A DNA stretch of 64,000 nt from Actinomycetaceae bacterium. GTDB taxonomy: Bacteria > Actinomycetota > Actinomycetes > Actinomycetales > Actinomycetaceae. Within the stretch, counting starts at the first letter, position 1, and each line of letters starts with the position of its first letter. Location of the stretch: the NCBI GenBank assembly GCA_030530685.1, contig JAUMUM010000007.1, positions 50,475 through 114,474 of the forward strand. Direction: 5' to 3'. This document shows positions 23,875 through 33,470 of the stretch, piece after piece. A program made the position numbers and the translations under genes. Below the pieces are notes generated by a model. That model made no database searches and was not told where the DNA came from. It saw only the letters and a list, made by a program, of their open reading frames with translations.

Positions 23875-24216
23875 ATGGCTGCCACCACGAAGAAGAACCC
23901 GCCCGCCAAGGGCCCGTCCGCCGCGGAACTGGCCCGGCGCGAAGCACAGTCCGCCAAGGACAGGGGAGAGAACATCATCGATGTGACCGTTAGGGGCCTG
24001 CACGTGCGCATCCACGCCGACGACCTTGACGACTGGGACGCCATGTCCGCCCTGGACGACGGCAACCCCAAGCCCATGCTGGAACTCATTTTCCCTGACG
24101 ATCAGGCTCGCGCGGCCGAGCTCGACAAGCTGCGCGACGAGAACGGCAAGCTGCGCGCCTCGACCATCGCCGAATGGATCGTCGAGTTCTTCACTGAGGT
24201 CGGCGCGGGAAACTGA
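23875..24216 (+). CDS. Tail assembly chaperone, short form (gpG-like), 113 aa
   Basis: ATG 23875 follows AGAAGGAG. A disordered, basic N-terminus (K-K-N-P-P-A-K) precedes a helical domain with D-V-T-V-R-G-L-H-V-R-I-H and D-D-L-D-D-W-D-A-M-S-A-L. The stop TGA 24214-24216 comes right after the slippery heptamer GGGAAAC (24207-24213), so some ribosomes shift -1 and make the longer GT-type fusion. The gene precedes the tape measure, the universal location. Confidence 0.87.
   Translation: MAATTKKNPPAKGPSAAELARREAQSAKDRGENIIDVTVRGLHVRIHADDLDDWDAMSALDDGNPKPMLELIFPDDQARAAELDKLRDENGKLRASTIAEWIVEFFTEVGAGN
24207..24213 (+). promoter_or_regulatory. Programmed -1 frameshift slippery site GGGAAAC
   Basis: The heptamer G-GGA-AAC is in the correct X-XXY-YYZ phase with the upstream frame, and the zero-frame stop follows immediately at 24214. 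Slippage moves reading into the -1 frame that stays open to 24581. Lambda G-T uses the related GGGAAAG. Confidence 0.85.
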
Positions 24217-24581
24217 TTGGCCTCCCGGCGCGCCTGACCGGGCGCTGGGAGGAACTGGAAGCCGATTTCCAGCAGTATTACGGGCTCGACTTGTGCGGCG
24301 TGTTCACCGGCGACCTGTCGTTCCGCAGGTGCGCGCTCTTGGCCGACCAGCTACCCCTGGCATCAAGGTACCGCACGGCCCTCGGCGGCGACGGGAGCCT
24401 ATCGGCCGAGGCCCACATCCTGCGCATCATCGAGGCAGATATACGAGCCCTGACTACCCGGTCAGCTAAGCCTTTTCCGCTACCCCGGGAAGGGTGGCTG
24501 GACGAGGCCCGCGCCAAGGCTGACCTGGAAGAACGCCGGGCCCGTAACTGGCTGGCCCGCCATCCCGAAGCCCGCCGGTAG
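24213..24581 (+). CDS. Tail assembly chaperone extension (T part of gpGT), made by -1 frameshift
   Basis: This segment has no start of its own near its 5' end; the -1 frame is entered at 24207-24213 and reads L-I-G-L-P-A-R-L-T-G-R-W-E-E-L-E-A-D-F-Q. The result is a ~235-residue fusion with the chaperone at 23875. The sequence holds Y-Y-G-L-D-L and a helical R-R-C-A-L-L-A-D-Q-L region seen in T-domains, which bind tail tube subunits during polymerisation on the tape measure. Confidence 0.85.
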   Translation: MIGLPARLTGRWEELEADFQQYYGLDLCGVFTGDLSFRRCALLADQLPLASRYRTALGGDGSLSAEAHILRIIEADIRALTTRSAKPFPLPREGWLDEARAKADLEERRARNWLARHPEARR

Positions 24582-24624
24582 CCCACACGCCCGTGCCGGC
24601 AGGCCCTAGCTTGTAGGAGGAGCC

Positions 24625-27600
24625 GTGGCAGCAGGAGCAAATGGACTCACTCTAGGCACCGCCTGGCTGCAAATATCACCGTCCTTCCGGAACATGGGTA
24701 AGGACGTCTCCCGCGCCATGGCCCATGTCGAGGGGTCAGCTGGCAAGGCCGGTGAGAGGGCCGGCTCCCGCCTGCGGCGCGGCATGATGACCCGCTTGGC
24801 CGGCCTCGGCGCGACCATCGCCGCGGTCGCCGGCTTCCGGACTTTGGCCTCGGAAGCCATCGCCGCATCGGACGCAACCGATAAGTTCAAGGCAACGCTC
24901 AAGTTCGCCGGGCTGGACAAGGGCATCATCGACAAGCTCGCCAAGTCCACCCGCAAGTACGCCGACCAGACCATCTACGATCTTAAAGATATCCAGACGA
25001 TGACCGCCCAGCTGGGCGCCAACGGGGTCAAGGATTTCGACAAGATCGCGGTGGCCGCCGGCAACCTCAACGCCATCGCTGGCGGTAACAAGGAGACCTA
25101 CCGGGCCCTTGGACTGGCTATCACCCAGATCAGCGGTGCCGGCAAGCTCATGACCCAGGACTGGAACCAGATCGTCAACGCGATCCCCGGCGCCTCCGGC
25201 AAACTCCAGGAAGCCATGCGCAAGAACGGGGCGTTCACCGGCGATTTCCGCGAGGCCATGGCCAAGGGTCAGATCACCGCCGAGGAATTCAACCAGGCCC
25301 TGCTTGAGCTGGGCATGGATGACACCGCCAAGAAGGCCGCGACGTCCACATCGACGATCGAAGGATCGTGGGAGAACCTCAAAGCTGCCATGGTCGGCGG
25401 CATGGCCGACATCCTGACGAAAATCAAGCCTGCCCTGACGGGGTTCATGAACTGGGTGACGAACAAGTCGGATACGTTCTTCTCCGCGTTCACCTCCGGC
25501 TTTTCCACGGTCGTTGACGTCCTGGGCGCCGCTTTCCGATTCGTGGCCGCCAACCGGGACTGGCTCGTGCCCCTTGCTGTGGGCCTCGTCGCCGGCGCCC
25601 AAGCCTTCAAACTCGCCACCGCTGCTGCCGCCCTGTTCAACGTGGTCATGGCCGCCAACCCGATTGTCCTTGTCGTCGCCGCGATCGCCGCGCTCGCCGC
25701 CGGCCTCGTCTACTTCTTCACCAAGACGGAGACGGGCCGTGCCTTGTGGAAGTCGTTCACGGACTTCCTTCACTCGGCATGGGAAGGCCTCAAATCCGCG
25801 TGGGACGCGACCTGGCGGGCCGTGCAGGCCGTTTGGCAGCAGGTCATCTCCCCTGTCGTTTCCGCCATCGTCTCCGCCTTCCAGACCGCGTGGCCCGTCC
25901 TATCGTCGGTCTTCTCCTCGATCGCGTCCACCATTAGCGGGGTCGTGGCCGGGGCGTTCGACGTCCTCAAAACGATCGTCACGACCGCGTGGAATGTCAT
26001 CAAGACAGTAGTCACGACCGCGTGGGGCATCATCTCCCCTGTCTTCAACGCGATCGTCACAGTCGTCAAGGGCCCGCTCTCCCTGTCGTTCGAGGCGCTG
26101 AAACTCGGCGTGTCCCTGGCGTGGAACGTCATCAAGGCGGCGGCAACCGTTGCCTGGGCCATCCTGTCGACGATCTTCACGACGATGGCCAACATCATCC
26201 GCACCGTGGTTGTCACGGCCTGGGAGTTCCTGCGCGGCATCATCTCGACCGCGTGGGACGTCATCAAGACGGCCGCGACGACCGCGTGGGGAATCCTCTC
26301 GTCGGTGTTCTCCTCGATCGTTAACGTCATCGGCGGCGTCGTGACCGGAGCGTTCAACACGTTGAAGACCGTGGTCACGACCGTGTGGAACGCTATCAAG
26401 ACAACGATCACCACCATCTGGAACGCGATCGTCTCCGTCCTGTCGACCGTGGCGAGCAAGGTCCACGACCTGTTCGTCAAACCGTTCCAGAATGCGGCCG
26501 ATAGCATCAGCAAAGCGTGGTCCAAGATCAAGGAGTGGATGGCCACGCCCGTCAATTGGGTGATCGAGCATGTCATCAATAACGGCGTGATTGCGTTCAT
26601 CAACTCGATTCTTGGCGCGCTCGGCCTCAACAAGTCCAAGATCGGCAAGGTCGGGAAGATCAAAGGCTACGCCCGCGGCGGTCGTGCCGGCAGGGGCTGG
26701 GCGATCGTCGGTGAAGAGGGCCCCGAGCTCGTCAACTTCACCAACCCTGGGCGCGTCTACACGGCCGCTCAGACAGCTGAAGCGATCACCATGGCCGGCC
26801 GGGACATCCACCCCACCCTCATACCCGACCGGCAGTACACGCCAAGCGAGGCAATGCTCGCCGCCAAGGCAGTCACCACTCAGGACCCGAAACTGCTCCA
26901 GGCAGCCCTCGGTAACAGCCCGTCCCAGGCGCTCCTACCGATCGGCGGTTTCCTCGGATCGTTCGGCAAATGGGTCTCCGACACGTGGGATGGCGTGACC
27001 GAGTTCGTCGCCGACATCGGCGGCAAGGCCATCAAGTTCGTTCGTGGCCGGCTGGCTGACGCTGCCCGCGCCGTCATCAACCCGCTCCAGGGCCTGGTTA
27101 GGAAGCATGTCTCCGGCTTCTGGCAGGACCTGTTCGTCGGGGCCGGCGACAAGCTCATTGATTTCATCGCCGGTGTCGACAAGGACACCAAGGAAATCAA
27201 GATCGCCGACTTCTACGCGGACGCGGCCGGCATGCTCAACTCGCAGCAGGGCACGCTTCTCATGCGCCCTCTCAGCGGCGGCGTGTCCCGGCCCCTGGCC
27301 GGCGGGCGCCTGACCTCCCCGTTCGGCGTCGGCCGGTACGGTGGCATGCACTCCGGCATCGACCTCGCCGCACCGACCGGCACGCCAGTGTACGCCTACC
27401 GTGACGGCATCGTCACCCGGGCCGGGTGGAACTCCCTGGCCGGCAGGTCCGGCATCGGCATCGTCCTGGCCCACGCCGGCGGCATGGGCTCCTACTACGG
27501 GCACCTGTCAGCCGCGCTCGTCGCTGCCGGCGCACAGGTGAAGGCCGGACAGCAGATCGGCCGCGTCGGCAGCACCGGACGGTCGACCGGGCCCCACCTG

Positions 27601-27918
27601 CACTGGGAGATCAGCCTCGGCGGCAACCCCCAGCGGGTCGTCAACCCTATGCCATACCTCAAATACGACTCGGGCGGTTGGCTGCGGCCCGGGGTCAACG
27701 TAGTCACCAACCAGACCCGCAGGCCCGAGCCCGTATTCACTGCGGCCCAGTGGGACACCATGGCCACCCTGGCCTCCGCCGGTGCCTCGAACAGCCTGGC
27801 CGGCACACGCCTGCACCTCGTCCTCGAAGACGGGCGCGAGCTGCGCGGCTACGTCCGCGAGCAGGCCGACCAGGCCCTGGCGACCTCGGCCCGCGACCTG
27901 GCAGGAAGGCGCAGATGA
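24625..27918 (+). CDS. Tape measure protein with C-terminal M23 peptidase domain, 1097 aa
   Basis: GTG 24625 has TAGGAGGAG upstream. Residues ~1-290 contain the tape-measure N-terminal domain (A-Q-L-G-A-N-G-V-K-D-F-D-K and L-M-T-Q-D-W-N-Q-I-V-N-A-I-P-G-A-S-G). Hydrophobic segments at ~300-375 and a long series of ~33-residue Trp-containing repeats (T-A-W-N-V-I-K-T, T-A-W-G-I-L-S-S) at ~385-620 follow. Residues ~890-1010 are a peptidase_M23: H-S-G-I-D near 909, H-L-H at ~991-993. The peptidase helps cross peptidoglycan during DNA entry. Confidence 0.93.
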   Translation: MAAGANGLTLGTAWLQISPSFRNMGKDVSRAMAHVEGSAGKAGERAGSRLRRGMMTRLAGLGATIAAVAGFRTLASEAIAASDATDKFKATLKFAGLDKGIIDKLAKSTRKYADQTIYDLKDIQTMTAQLGANGVKDFDKIAVAAGNLNAIAGGNKETYRALGLAITQISGAGKLMTQDWNQIVNAIPGASGKLQEAMRKNGAFTGDFREAMAKGQITAEEFNQALLELGMDDTAKKAATSTSTIEGSWENLKAAMVGGMADILTKIKPALTGFMNWVTNKSDTFFSAFTSGFSTVVDVLGAAFRFVAANRDWLVPLAVGLVAGAQAFKLATAAAALFNVVMAANPIVLVVAAIAALAAGLVYFFTKTETGRALWKSFTDFLHSAWEGLKSAWDATWRAVQAVWQQVISPVVSAIVSAFQTAWPVLSSVFSSIASTISGVVAGAFDVLKTIVTTAWNVIKTVVTTAWGIISPVFNAIVTVVKGPLSLSFEALKLGVSLAWNVIKAAATVAWAILSTIFTTMANIIRTVVVTAWEFLRGIISTAWDVIKTAATTAWGILSSVFSSIVNVIGGVVTGAFNTLKTVVTTVWNAIKTTITTIWNAIVSVLSTVASKVHDLFVKPFQNAADSISKAWSKIKEWMATPVNWVIEHVINNGVIAFINSILGALGLNKSKIGKVGKIKGYARGGRAGRGWAIVGEEGPELVNFTNPGRVYTAAQTAEAITMAGRDIHPTLIPDRQYTPSEAMLAAKAVTTQDPKLLQAALGNSPSQALLPIGGFLGSFGKWVSDTWDGVTEFVADIGGKAIKFVRGRLADAARAVINPLQGLVRKHVSGFWQDLFVGAGDKLIDFIAGVDKDTKEIKIADFYADAAGMLNSQQGTLLMRPLSGGVSRPLAGGRLTSPFGVGRYGGMHSGIDLAAPTGTPVYAYRDGIVTRAGWNSLAGRSGIGIVLAHAGGMGSYYGHLSAALVAAGAQVKAGQQIGRVGSTGRSTGPHLHWEISLGGNPQRVVNPMPYLKYDSGGWLRPGVNVVTNQTRRPEPVFTAAQWDTMATLASAGASNSLAGTRLHLVLEDGRELRGYVREQADQALATSARDLAGRRR

Positions 27919-28742
27919 AACTCGATCATGAAACCGTTGACGGGGCCGGACCGCAGGTCGTTGTCACGGTCGAATCGGACCAGCCGCGCGAGCTCGTCGT
28001 GTGGCGGACCTCCCCGGCAGGCACCGTCAAGGTCCGGGGCGGACGCGTCCACGTCGACGGCACGGCCATCGTTCGCGACTACGAGTGCCCCCTGGGAGTC
28101 GAGCTGACCTACTGGGCGGCTGACTCCCAGGGCTCGCAGGCCGACGGCCCGCAGCGCATCACGGTTGACTCGCCGACCGCGTGGATCCACGATGCGGACT
28201 CTCCGGGCGATGCCGTGGCCGCCTCCGGCGACCTGGTACCCGGGACCCTGCTCGTTGAGCACGGGACCCTGGCCTCCGTGTCCCGCCCGGCCGGCGGCAC
28301 GTCCGTGCGCGTGCTCGGTTCGCGCCTACCCGTCCGGCTCGGTGGAGGCCGGCAGGCTCCCACCGACGTCGAGCTGCGTCTAATCGCGCCCACCCGGACC
28401 GAGCGTGACCGGCTCGCCGCGCTCATCGACTCTGGCGCCCTACTGTGCGTGCGCGGTATGCGCGACGAGGACTGGGAGCTGCCCGAGGTCTGCTGGCTGG
28501 CGGCCGAGGCTGCGAGCTTGTCGACCGTGGCCCGCTACTCGGACTCCCCGGTCTGGCGGGCCGTCCTTTCCGGGGACCTCGTGCGCGGACCGACCCGATC
28601 GATCATCGTCGCCGCTTTCTCCTACGACGACATGGACGAGGTAGCCGACGGGCGCACCTACGACAGGGTCGACTTCGAGGCCGGCCTGAAAGCCATGACA
28701 TACACAGACGTTGACCGCGATGGAAGGAGCATCTTCGCGTGA
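27915..28742 (+). CDS. Distal tail-type minor tail protein, 275 aa
   Basis: It overlaps the tape measure by 4 bases and is the first gene after it, the usual distal tail (Dit) place. The sequence is mainly beta, with a T-Y-W-A-A-D type fibronectin-like element early and L-I-A-P-T-R-T-E-R-D-R-L-A-A-L-I-D-S-G, which recurs in actinophage Dit-like proteins. It probably joins tail tube to the hub. Confidence 0.75.
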   Translation: MKLDHETVDGAGPQVVVTVESDQPRELVVWRTSPAGTVKVRGGRVHVDGTAIVRDYECPLGVELTYWAADSQGSQADGPQRITVDSPTAWIHDADSPGDAVAASGDLVPGTLLVEHGTLASVSRPAGGTSVRVLGSRLPVRLGGGRQAPTDVELRLIAPTRTERDRLAALIDSGALLCVRGMRDEDWELPEVCWLAAEAASLSTVARYSDSPVWRAVLSGDLVRGPTRSIIVAAFSYDDMDEVADGRTYDRVDFEAGLKAMTYTDVDRDGRSIFA

Positions 28743-29881
28743 GGTACATGACCGAGGCGGCTACCTCGCTCCTAGCCGGCTCGCACGCCGGCGACCGGAT
28801 GCGTGTGTCCATCTGGCGCGACGGCCAGCTCCTGGCCGACTCGGTCGACGTCGCCGAGTGGTCGGTCTCCGATGACGCCACACGCAAGGTCCGCGTCCAA
28901 GCCTCCGTGACCATCGTCGACGCCACCGGCGAGCTCGTCCCCCGATCCATGCACGGCGCCCTATCCGTGGCCGGAACGCGCCTGCAACTGACCTACGTCG
29001 ACGGCGCAGGAGAAGAGACACCCTACGCGTGGCTGTCCGTGCAGAAAGTCGATCCGCCCGAGCAGTGGACGCTGCGGCGCCTGCCTGACGGGCAGGCCCA
29101 ATGGGTGTTCGGCGGGGCGAGCATCAAAGTCGACGCCGACGACCTGACATCCGAAATCGAGGCGAACAAGCTCCTAGCTCCAACCTCGCCCTCGCAGACC
29201 GCGACCTACGAGTCGGAGATGCGGCGCCTGGCACATCCCATCGGCGTCCTCATCGCGCCAGGCGTCAACGCCAACCGGCGCGCCCCGGCCTCGGCCGTCT
29301 TCGAGAAAGAACGTCTGGACGCCATCTCTGACCTGGCCAATGCCTGCAACGCCGTCCTGCGCATGCGGCCCGAGGGCATCCTCGAAGCGGTCCCTGACCA
29401 GCACGGCGATCCCGTCTGGGACGTCTCCGGCGGAGACGACGGCGTCCTCGTCTCTGTCACCTCGGCGCAAGACAAATCCCAGATCTACAACTGCGTCGTG
29501 GCCACCTCCTCGGCCGGCGGTAACGAAGAGTACGTCGGACGGGCCTTCCTCGACACGGGAATTCTGCGGTGGGGCGGGCCTATCGGGTGCCGCCCCTACC
29601 TGCACTCCTCGTCCCTGATCACCTCCCAAGAAGCCGCCGACGCGGCCGCGCGCACCCAACTCGACAGCCTCGTGCGCGACCGGACCACCACCCTGACCAT
29701 CGAGACACTGCCCCACCCCGGCCTCCAATCTGGCGACACCATACGCGTCCACCTGCCCGGGCTACGCGAGCCTGTCACCGCCCAAATCGTCACCCTGGCC
29801 CTGTCCGGCAACGCCGACGGAGTCGACGCCATGAAACTCACGCTCGACGTGCCCGCCAACCTCCTAGAGGAGGCACTCTAG
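28739..29881 (+). CDS. Tail hub/baseplate protein (DUF5047-like), 380 aa
   Basis: GTG 28739 overlaps the previous stop. S-V-D-V-A-E-W-S-V-S-D-D-A-T-R-K-V-R-V-Q-A and A-W-L-S-V-Q-K-V are features of actinophage DUF5047 minor tail proteins; the middle (A-I-S-D-L-A-N-A-C-N-A-V-L-R) and end resemble hub proteins that follow Dit. It probably forms the base of the tail tip. Confidence 0.72.
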   Translation: MRYMTEAATSLLAGSHAGDRMRVSIWRDGQLLADSVDVAEWSVSDDATRKVRVQASVTIVDATGELVPRSMHGALSVAGTRLQLTYVDGAGEETPYAWLSVQKVDPPEQWTLRRLPDGQAQWVFGGASIKVDADDLTSEIEANKLLAPTSPSQTATYESEMRRLAHPIGVLIAPGVNANRRAPASAVFEKERLDAISDLANACNAVLRMRPEGILEAVPDQHGDPVWDVSGGDDGVLVSVTSAQDKSQIYNCVVATSSAGGNEEYVGRAFLDTGILRWGGPIGCRPYLHSSSLITSQEAADAAARTQLDSLVRDRTTTLTIETLPHPGLQSGDTIRVHLPGLREPVTAQIVTLALSGNADGVDAMKLTLDVPANLLEEAL

Positions 29882-30816
29882 TGGACCCACTTGCCACAGC
29901 CATCGCCGCCGGCGACACGGGAGGCACGCGCTTCGCCATCGGCCGCGTACGAACCAGCAGGGACGGCGTCTACGTCACAGTCCAAGGCTCACCCATCACC
30001 ACCACGTGGGCCACCGGGCTGACCGTGCGCTCCGGCGATCTCGTCCTCGTGGCCATGATCGCCGAACCCCTCAACCAGTCCTCAGCCGTCGTCCTATGCC
30101 GCCTCGCTGACAAGCCGTCCCCGAGCATCGGCACCATCAAGGACGCCGCGACCCCGCCCCTCGTCGTGGTCTCCACAGACATGGGCGACATCCAAGCAAC
30201 CCTCATCGGAGACTCAGCCCGCGCCGGCACCACCGTCGCCCTCGTCTTTCAGGGCCACGTCACCCTCGCCATCCCACGGCCCGGACTGGCCCTGCCATCC
30301 CGCGACATCCCCGACACCGTCGCCCCGCCACCAGCAGCCGCCACCCGCGGAACCATCGACGTCATCGCCACCTCCTCCGGCGCCTTCGACGAACGCACCG
30401 GCGCCTGGGACCCAGCCGGCAACCCCACACAAGGCGCCGGCTACTCCGGACCTTTCGTCGGCGCGTGGTTCTACGGATATGGTTTCGCCGCGGCGCACGG
30501 GACCACCGTCACCGCGGCCCGCATCAACATCGGCGCCCGCCGGCGAGATGCCACCTCGGGCACGCCAGTCACCCTCACCCTCCAGGCCCACCTCGACATC
30601 CAGCCAGGCGGCCGGCCCGCCATTGATGGCGCGACCACCGAGATCACCCTCCCGTCCGGCGCAAGTGCCGGATGGCACGACCTTCCGCCGTCAATCGCTC
30701 AAACCCTCGTCGACCGCGGCGGAGGAATCGCCCTCGTCGGAGACGAATACGCCGCCATCGATGGCGTGGCCACCGACGCCCAGTCAGGACAAATCCAGAT
30801 CGATTGGAGAACGTGA
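29881..30816 (+). CDS. Minor tail protein, 311 aa
   Basis: GTG 29881 shares a base with the preceding stop. An N-terminal OB-like region (V-Y-V-T-V-Q-G-S, G-D-L-V-L-V-A-M-I-A-E-P) is followed by a Pro/Ala linker near 145-155 and a beta-rich C-terminal domain (R-G-T-I-D-V-I-A-T and A-A-R-I-N-I-G-A). A tail-tip adhesin component is likely from position; the receptor is unknown. Confidence 0.65.
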   Translation: MDPLATAIAAGDTGGTRFAIGRVRTSRDGVYVTVQGSPITTTWATGLTVRSGDLVLVAMIAEPLNQSSAVVLCRLADKPSPSIGTIKDAATPPLVVVSTDMGDIQATLIGDSARAGTTVALVFQGHVTLAIPRPGLALPSRDIPDTVAPPPAAATRGTIDVIATSSGAFDERTGAWDPAGNPTQGAGYSGPFVGAWFYGYGFAAAHGTTVTAARINIGARRRDATSGTPVTLTLQAHLDIQPGGRPAIDGATTEITLPSGASAGWHDLPPSIAQTLVDRGGGIALVGDEYAAIDGVATDAQSGQIQIDWRT

Positions 30817-31416
30817 ATGCCTGTCGAACTCATCACCCAGGCGCAGATCCCGCTCGGAACCGAGCAGTACTCCTCCCGCGGCCCGGCCCGGCTCGTCGGC
30901 ATGACCGGCAACCAGCTGCCACGTTTCCCGTCCCTCGTCGCCGCCAGGAACTTCGTCAACGAGATGAAATCCCAAGGTTTCGAGGCCACACCCTCCCGCC
31001 CCCTGCTCGTCTACCGCACCGACGAGCAGCGCATCCGCGCCTGGGACGGCACCCAGTGGTCGACTCCCGGACAGCTCACCGGCTCCAACGCACCCAGCGG
31101 CTCTCCCGTCGTCATCGCCCACACGCGCCTTAACCCGGGCACGCCCATCCAGATCAAAACCGGGCAGGCCGCGGGCTACACCGAGATCCAGTTCGGCAAC
31201 GGTTACATGCCGCAAATCCAGTTCGACGTGCCCTTCCCCACCGGGATCCTCACTGTCCAGGTCACCCAACTCTCCGGAGCCTCAGGCCAGTTTCAATTCA
31301 CCAACATCTCGCCAATCGCTGTCGACGTCGCCAACAAGGACAGGTTCAGGGCGTTCTACCCTGGCGAGACAACCTCCAGGGCGCATGCCTACACGTGGTT
31401 GGCGGTGGGCTACTGA
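30817..31416 (+). CDS. Tail-tip protein, possible receptor-binding protein, 199 aa
   Basis: ATG 30817 follows the upstream TGA directly. The first 90 residues contain F-P-S-L-V-A-A-R-N-F-V-N-E-M-K-S-Q-G and W-D-G-T-Q-W-S, a small tail-fibre-like element; the last ~100 residues form a beta-sandwich pattern (V-I-A-H-T-R-L-N-P-G, I-Q-F-D-V-P-F-P-T-G-I-L-T-V-Q-V). No specific family is recognised. Confidence 0.58.
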   Translation: MPVELITQAQIPLGTEQYSSRGPARLVGMTGNQLPRFPSLVAARNFVNEMKSQGFEATPSRPLLVYRTDEQRIRAWDGTQWSTPGQLTGSNAPSGSPVVIAHTRLNPGTPIQIKTGQAAGYTEIQFGNGYMPQIQFDVPFPTGILTVQVTQLSGASGQFQFTNISPIAVDVANKDRFRAFYPGETTSRAHAYTWLAVGY

Positions 31417-31842
31417 ATGGTCGTCCCCTCCCCACTCATCGACACCGCGGTCATCGTCGCGGCCATCGGCTTCGCCGGCATCCTCGTCACCTCCCGCTCG
31501 AATCGGCGCACCGCCAAAGACGCAGCTAACGCATCCGCCAAAGCCGAGGTTGCCAAGGCGCGCGTCGAGGAGCAGAAAGTCGCGTCCGAAGCCCAGGATT
31601 CGGCGATCCGCTCATGCCTCTCTCTTATCGACGTGTTCAAGGCTCAGATCTCCGACTTGACCAGCCGGCAAACCGAGATGGAGAAACGCCTCGACGAGGC
31701 CTTAGCCGGCCGAGACGCCGCACGACATGAGCGCGACGTCGCCCTCGACAGGCTCGACATCGAAGAGGACTACACGTCCCTTCTCATCGACCACATCACC
31801 AACCACCGGCCGCCACCACCCCCACCTCGCCCACGCCACTGA
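31417..31842 (+). CDS. Membrane-anchored coiled-coil protein (DUF2746-like), 141 aa
   Basis: One TM helix lies at ~8-26 (T-A-V-I-V-A-A-I-G-F-A-G-I-L-V), then a long coiled coil rich in A, K and E to ~115, ending in a proline run (P-P-P-P-P-P-R-P). Genes like this are found just before lysins in actinophages and may assist lysis. ATG 31417 follows the preceding TGA directly. Confidence 0.6.
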   Translation: MVVPSPLIDTAVIVAAIGFAGILVTSRSNRRTAKDAANASAKAEVAKARVEEQKVASEAQDSAIRSCLSLIDVFKAQISDLTSRQTEMEKRLDEALAGRDAARHERDVALDRLDIEEDYTSLLIDHITNHRPPPPPPRPRH

Positions 31843-31856
31843 AAGGAGCATCCCTT

Positions 31857-33188
31857 TTGACCGCCATCAACACCGAAGCCGTCGTCAACTACGCCCGGTC
31901 CATGATCGGGCAGCCCGGTTACAACGGCCTATGCGAGAAATTCGTCCGCGACATGTATGGCTTCCCCCGCGCCTACGCCTCCGCCAAAGAAGCCTACCGG
32001 GCGTCGGCCGCATCCGGCCCCATCCACAAAGACTACGACGCGCCGCCCGGCGTGCCCGTCTTCTGGGACCTGACCGGCCCCAACGCCGCCTACGGGCACG
32101 TCGCCCTATCCATCGGTGACGGCTGGGCCATCTCCACATCCGACGAACGCGGGAAACCCGGCATCTGTGCTATCTCCATTCGCCGCTACAGCCGCTCGGC
32201 AGCCGCCTACCTCGGATGGGCCGAGATCTACCACGGCCACCGCGTCTATGCCGCCGATGAGCGCGTTGCCACAGCCCCAGCAGGACCTACCGGGCGCGGT
32301 CCTCTCAACGGGGTCGACGTCCACGCCCGCTACCAGGCCGGACTGCGCGCAGCCAACCTGCTCGGCGTGTCGTTCGTCATCACCAAATGCACTGGCGGGA
32401 CCGGCCTCGTCGTCAACGGCTGGCAAAACATGCTCGACGGCGCTGCCCTCACCGGCGTCTACCACTACGCCCGCGAACGAGGCCAAGCCGGCAGTCCAGC
32501 CCAGGAAGCGGCAAACTTCATCGCCCAAGCCCGCAAAGCCCCGACCGACGCCCTCCTCGTCCTCGACTGGGAAGAATCCCACGCCACCAACCTCGCAGAC
32601 GCCGACTGGATCCTCGAATGGATGCGCACCGTCGAGGCCGCTCTCGGCAGGCGCCCCATCTTCTACACCTACCAGTCCGTCCTCGCCGCCCACCCAGCCC
32701 TAGCCCGCGTCCAGCAAGCCGGATACGCCCTCTGGCTCGCCCGCTACCCCTACAACACAGCTGTCGGCTGGAAACAGTGGGACGCCCCCACCGTCCCCTA
32801 CTGGGGCCGCCCCATCATGTGGCAGTACTCCAGCGCCGGCGGAGTCCCCGGCTGGCCCGGCGCCCTCGACCTCAACATCTTCTACGGCGACGCCACCGAC
32901 TGGCGAGCACTCGCCGGCACCCCCACCACCCGACACGAAACGGAGGAACTCGACATGTTCATCGTCTCCCGCGAAGGCGACGAAGCCGCCTACCTCGTCA
33001 CCGGCACATCCATGCGGCAAATCGACTTCGCCCAAGCCCAGGCCCTCACCGCGGCCGACGTACCCGTCAAACGGCTCGACCCCCAGAAAGTCCTCGACCT
33101 ACAGCGCGCAATCAACGAAGCCGCCGACTACGAGGCCACAACCCAGCAGGCCTACGCCAACCACCGCAGCCAACAGGCAGCCAAGTAA
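31857..33188 (+). CDS. Bimodular endolysin: CHAP/NlpC-like and GH25 domains, 443 aa
   Basis: The start is TTG 31857 behind AAAGGAG. Residues 1-130 form a CHAP-like amidase/endopeptidase domain with likely catalytic C26 (G-L-C-E-K-F-V) and H81 (Y-G-H-V-A-L). Residues ~150-350 are a GH25 muramidase: D154 in G-V-D-V-H and D237/E239 in V-L-D-W-E-E. The last ~90 residues may bind the wall. Two activities cut glycan and peptide of host peptidoglycan at the end of the lytic cycle. Confidence 0.92.
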   Translation: MTAINTEAVVNYARSMIGQPGYNGLCEKFVRDMYGFPRAYASAKEAYRASAASGPIHKDYDAPPGVPVFWDLTGPNAAYGHVALSIGDGWAISTSDERGKPGICAISIRRYSRSAAAYLGWAEIYHGHRVYAADERVATAPAGPTGRGPLNGVDVHARYQAGLRAANLLGVSFVITKCTGGTGLVVNGWQNMLDGAALTGVYHYARERGQAGSPAQEAANFIAQARKAPTDALLVLDWEESHATNLADADWILEWMRTVEAALGRRPIFYTYQSVLAAHPALARVQQAGYALWLARYPYNTAVGWKQWDAPTVPYWGRPIMWQYSSAGGVPGWPGALDLNIFYGDATDWRALAGTPTTRHETEELDMFIVSREGDEAAYLVTGTSMRQIDFAQAQALTAADVPVKRLDPQKVLDLQRAINEAADYEATTQQAYANHRSQQAAK

Positions 33189-33196
33189 GGAGCACC

Positions 33197-33466
33197 ATGG
33201 AACCCGATACCACCCCCACACAGCTCGCCCACCCCGCCCGCGCCGTCCTGCGCACACTCATCGCCTCCGCCGTCGGAGTCCTCGTCACCCTCGCCGCCCG
33301 CGCCGGCATCGACCTGGCATCCCTGGCACAGCCCCTCGTCGAGGCACTCACAGCCGTCGCCTGGGCCATCGCCACCGGTACCGCACAGTGGATCCTCACC
33401 CGCCCCGCCGTCGACGCCTTCCTCAAACGCTTCGCCCCCGGCCTAGCAACCACACCCCGCCCCTAA
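33197..33466 (+). CDS. Holin-like small membrane protein, 89 aa
   Basis: ATG 33197 follows AAGGAGC. Two hydrophobic segments (~18-38, L-I-A-S-A-V-G-V-L-V-T-L-A-A; ~45-67, A-L-T-A-V-A-W-A-I-A-T-G) and a charged C-terminus are typical of small holins. It sits 8 bp after the endolysin and is the last rightward late gene before a strong terminator. The holin would open the membrane for the signal-less endolysin. Confidence 0.78.
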   Translation: MEPDTTPTQLAHPARAVLRTLIASAVGVLVTLAARAGIDLASLAQPLVEALTAVAWAIATGTAQWILTRPAVDAFLKRFAPGLATTPRP

Positions 33467-33470
33467 CACG

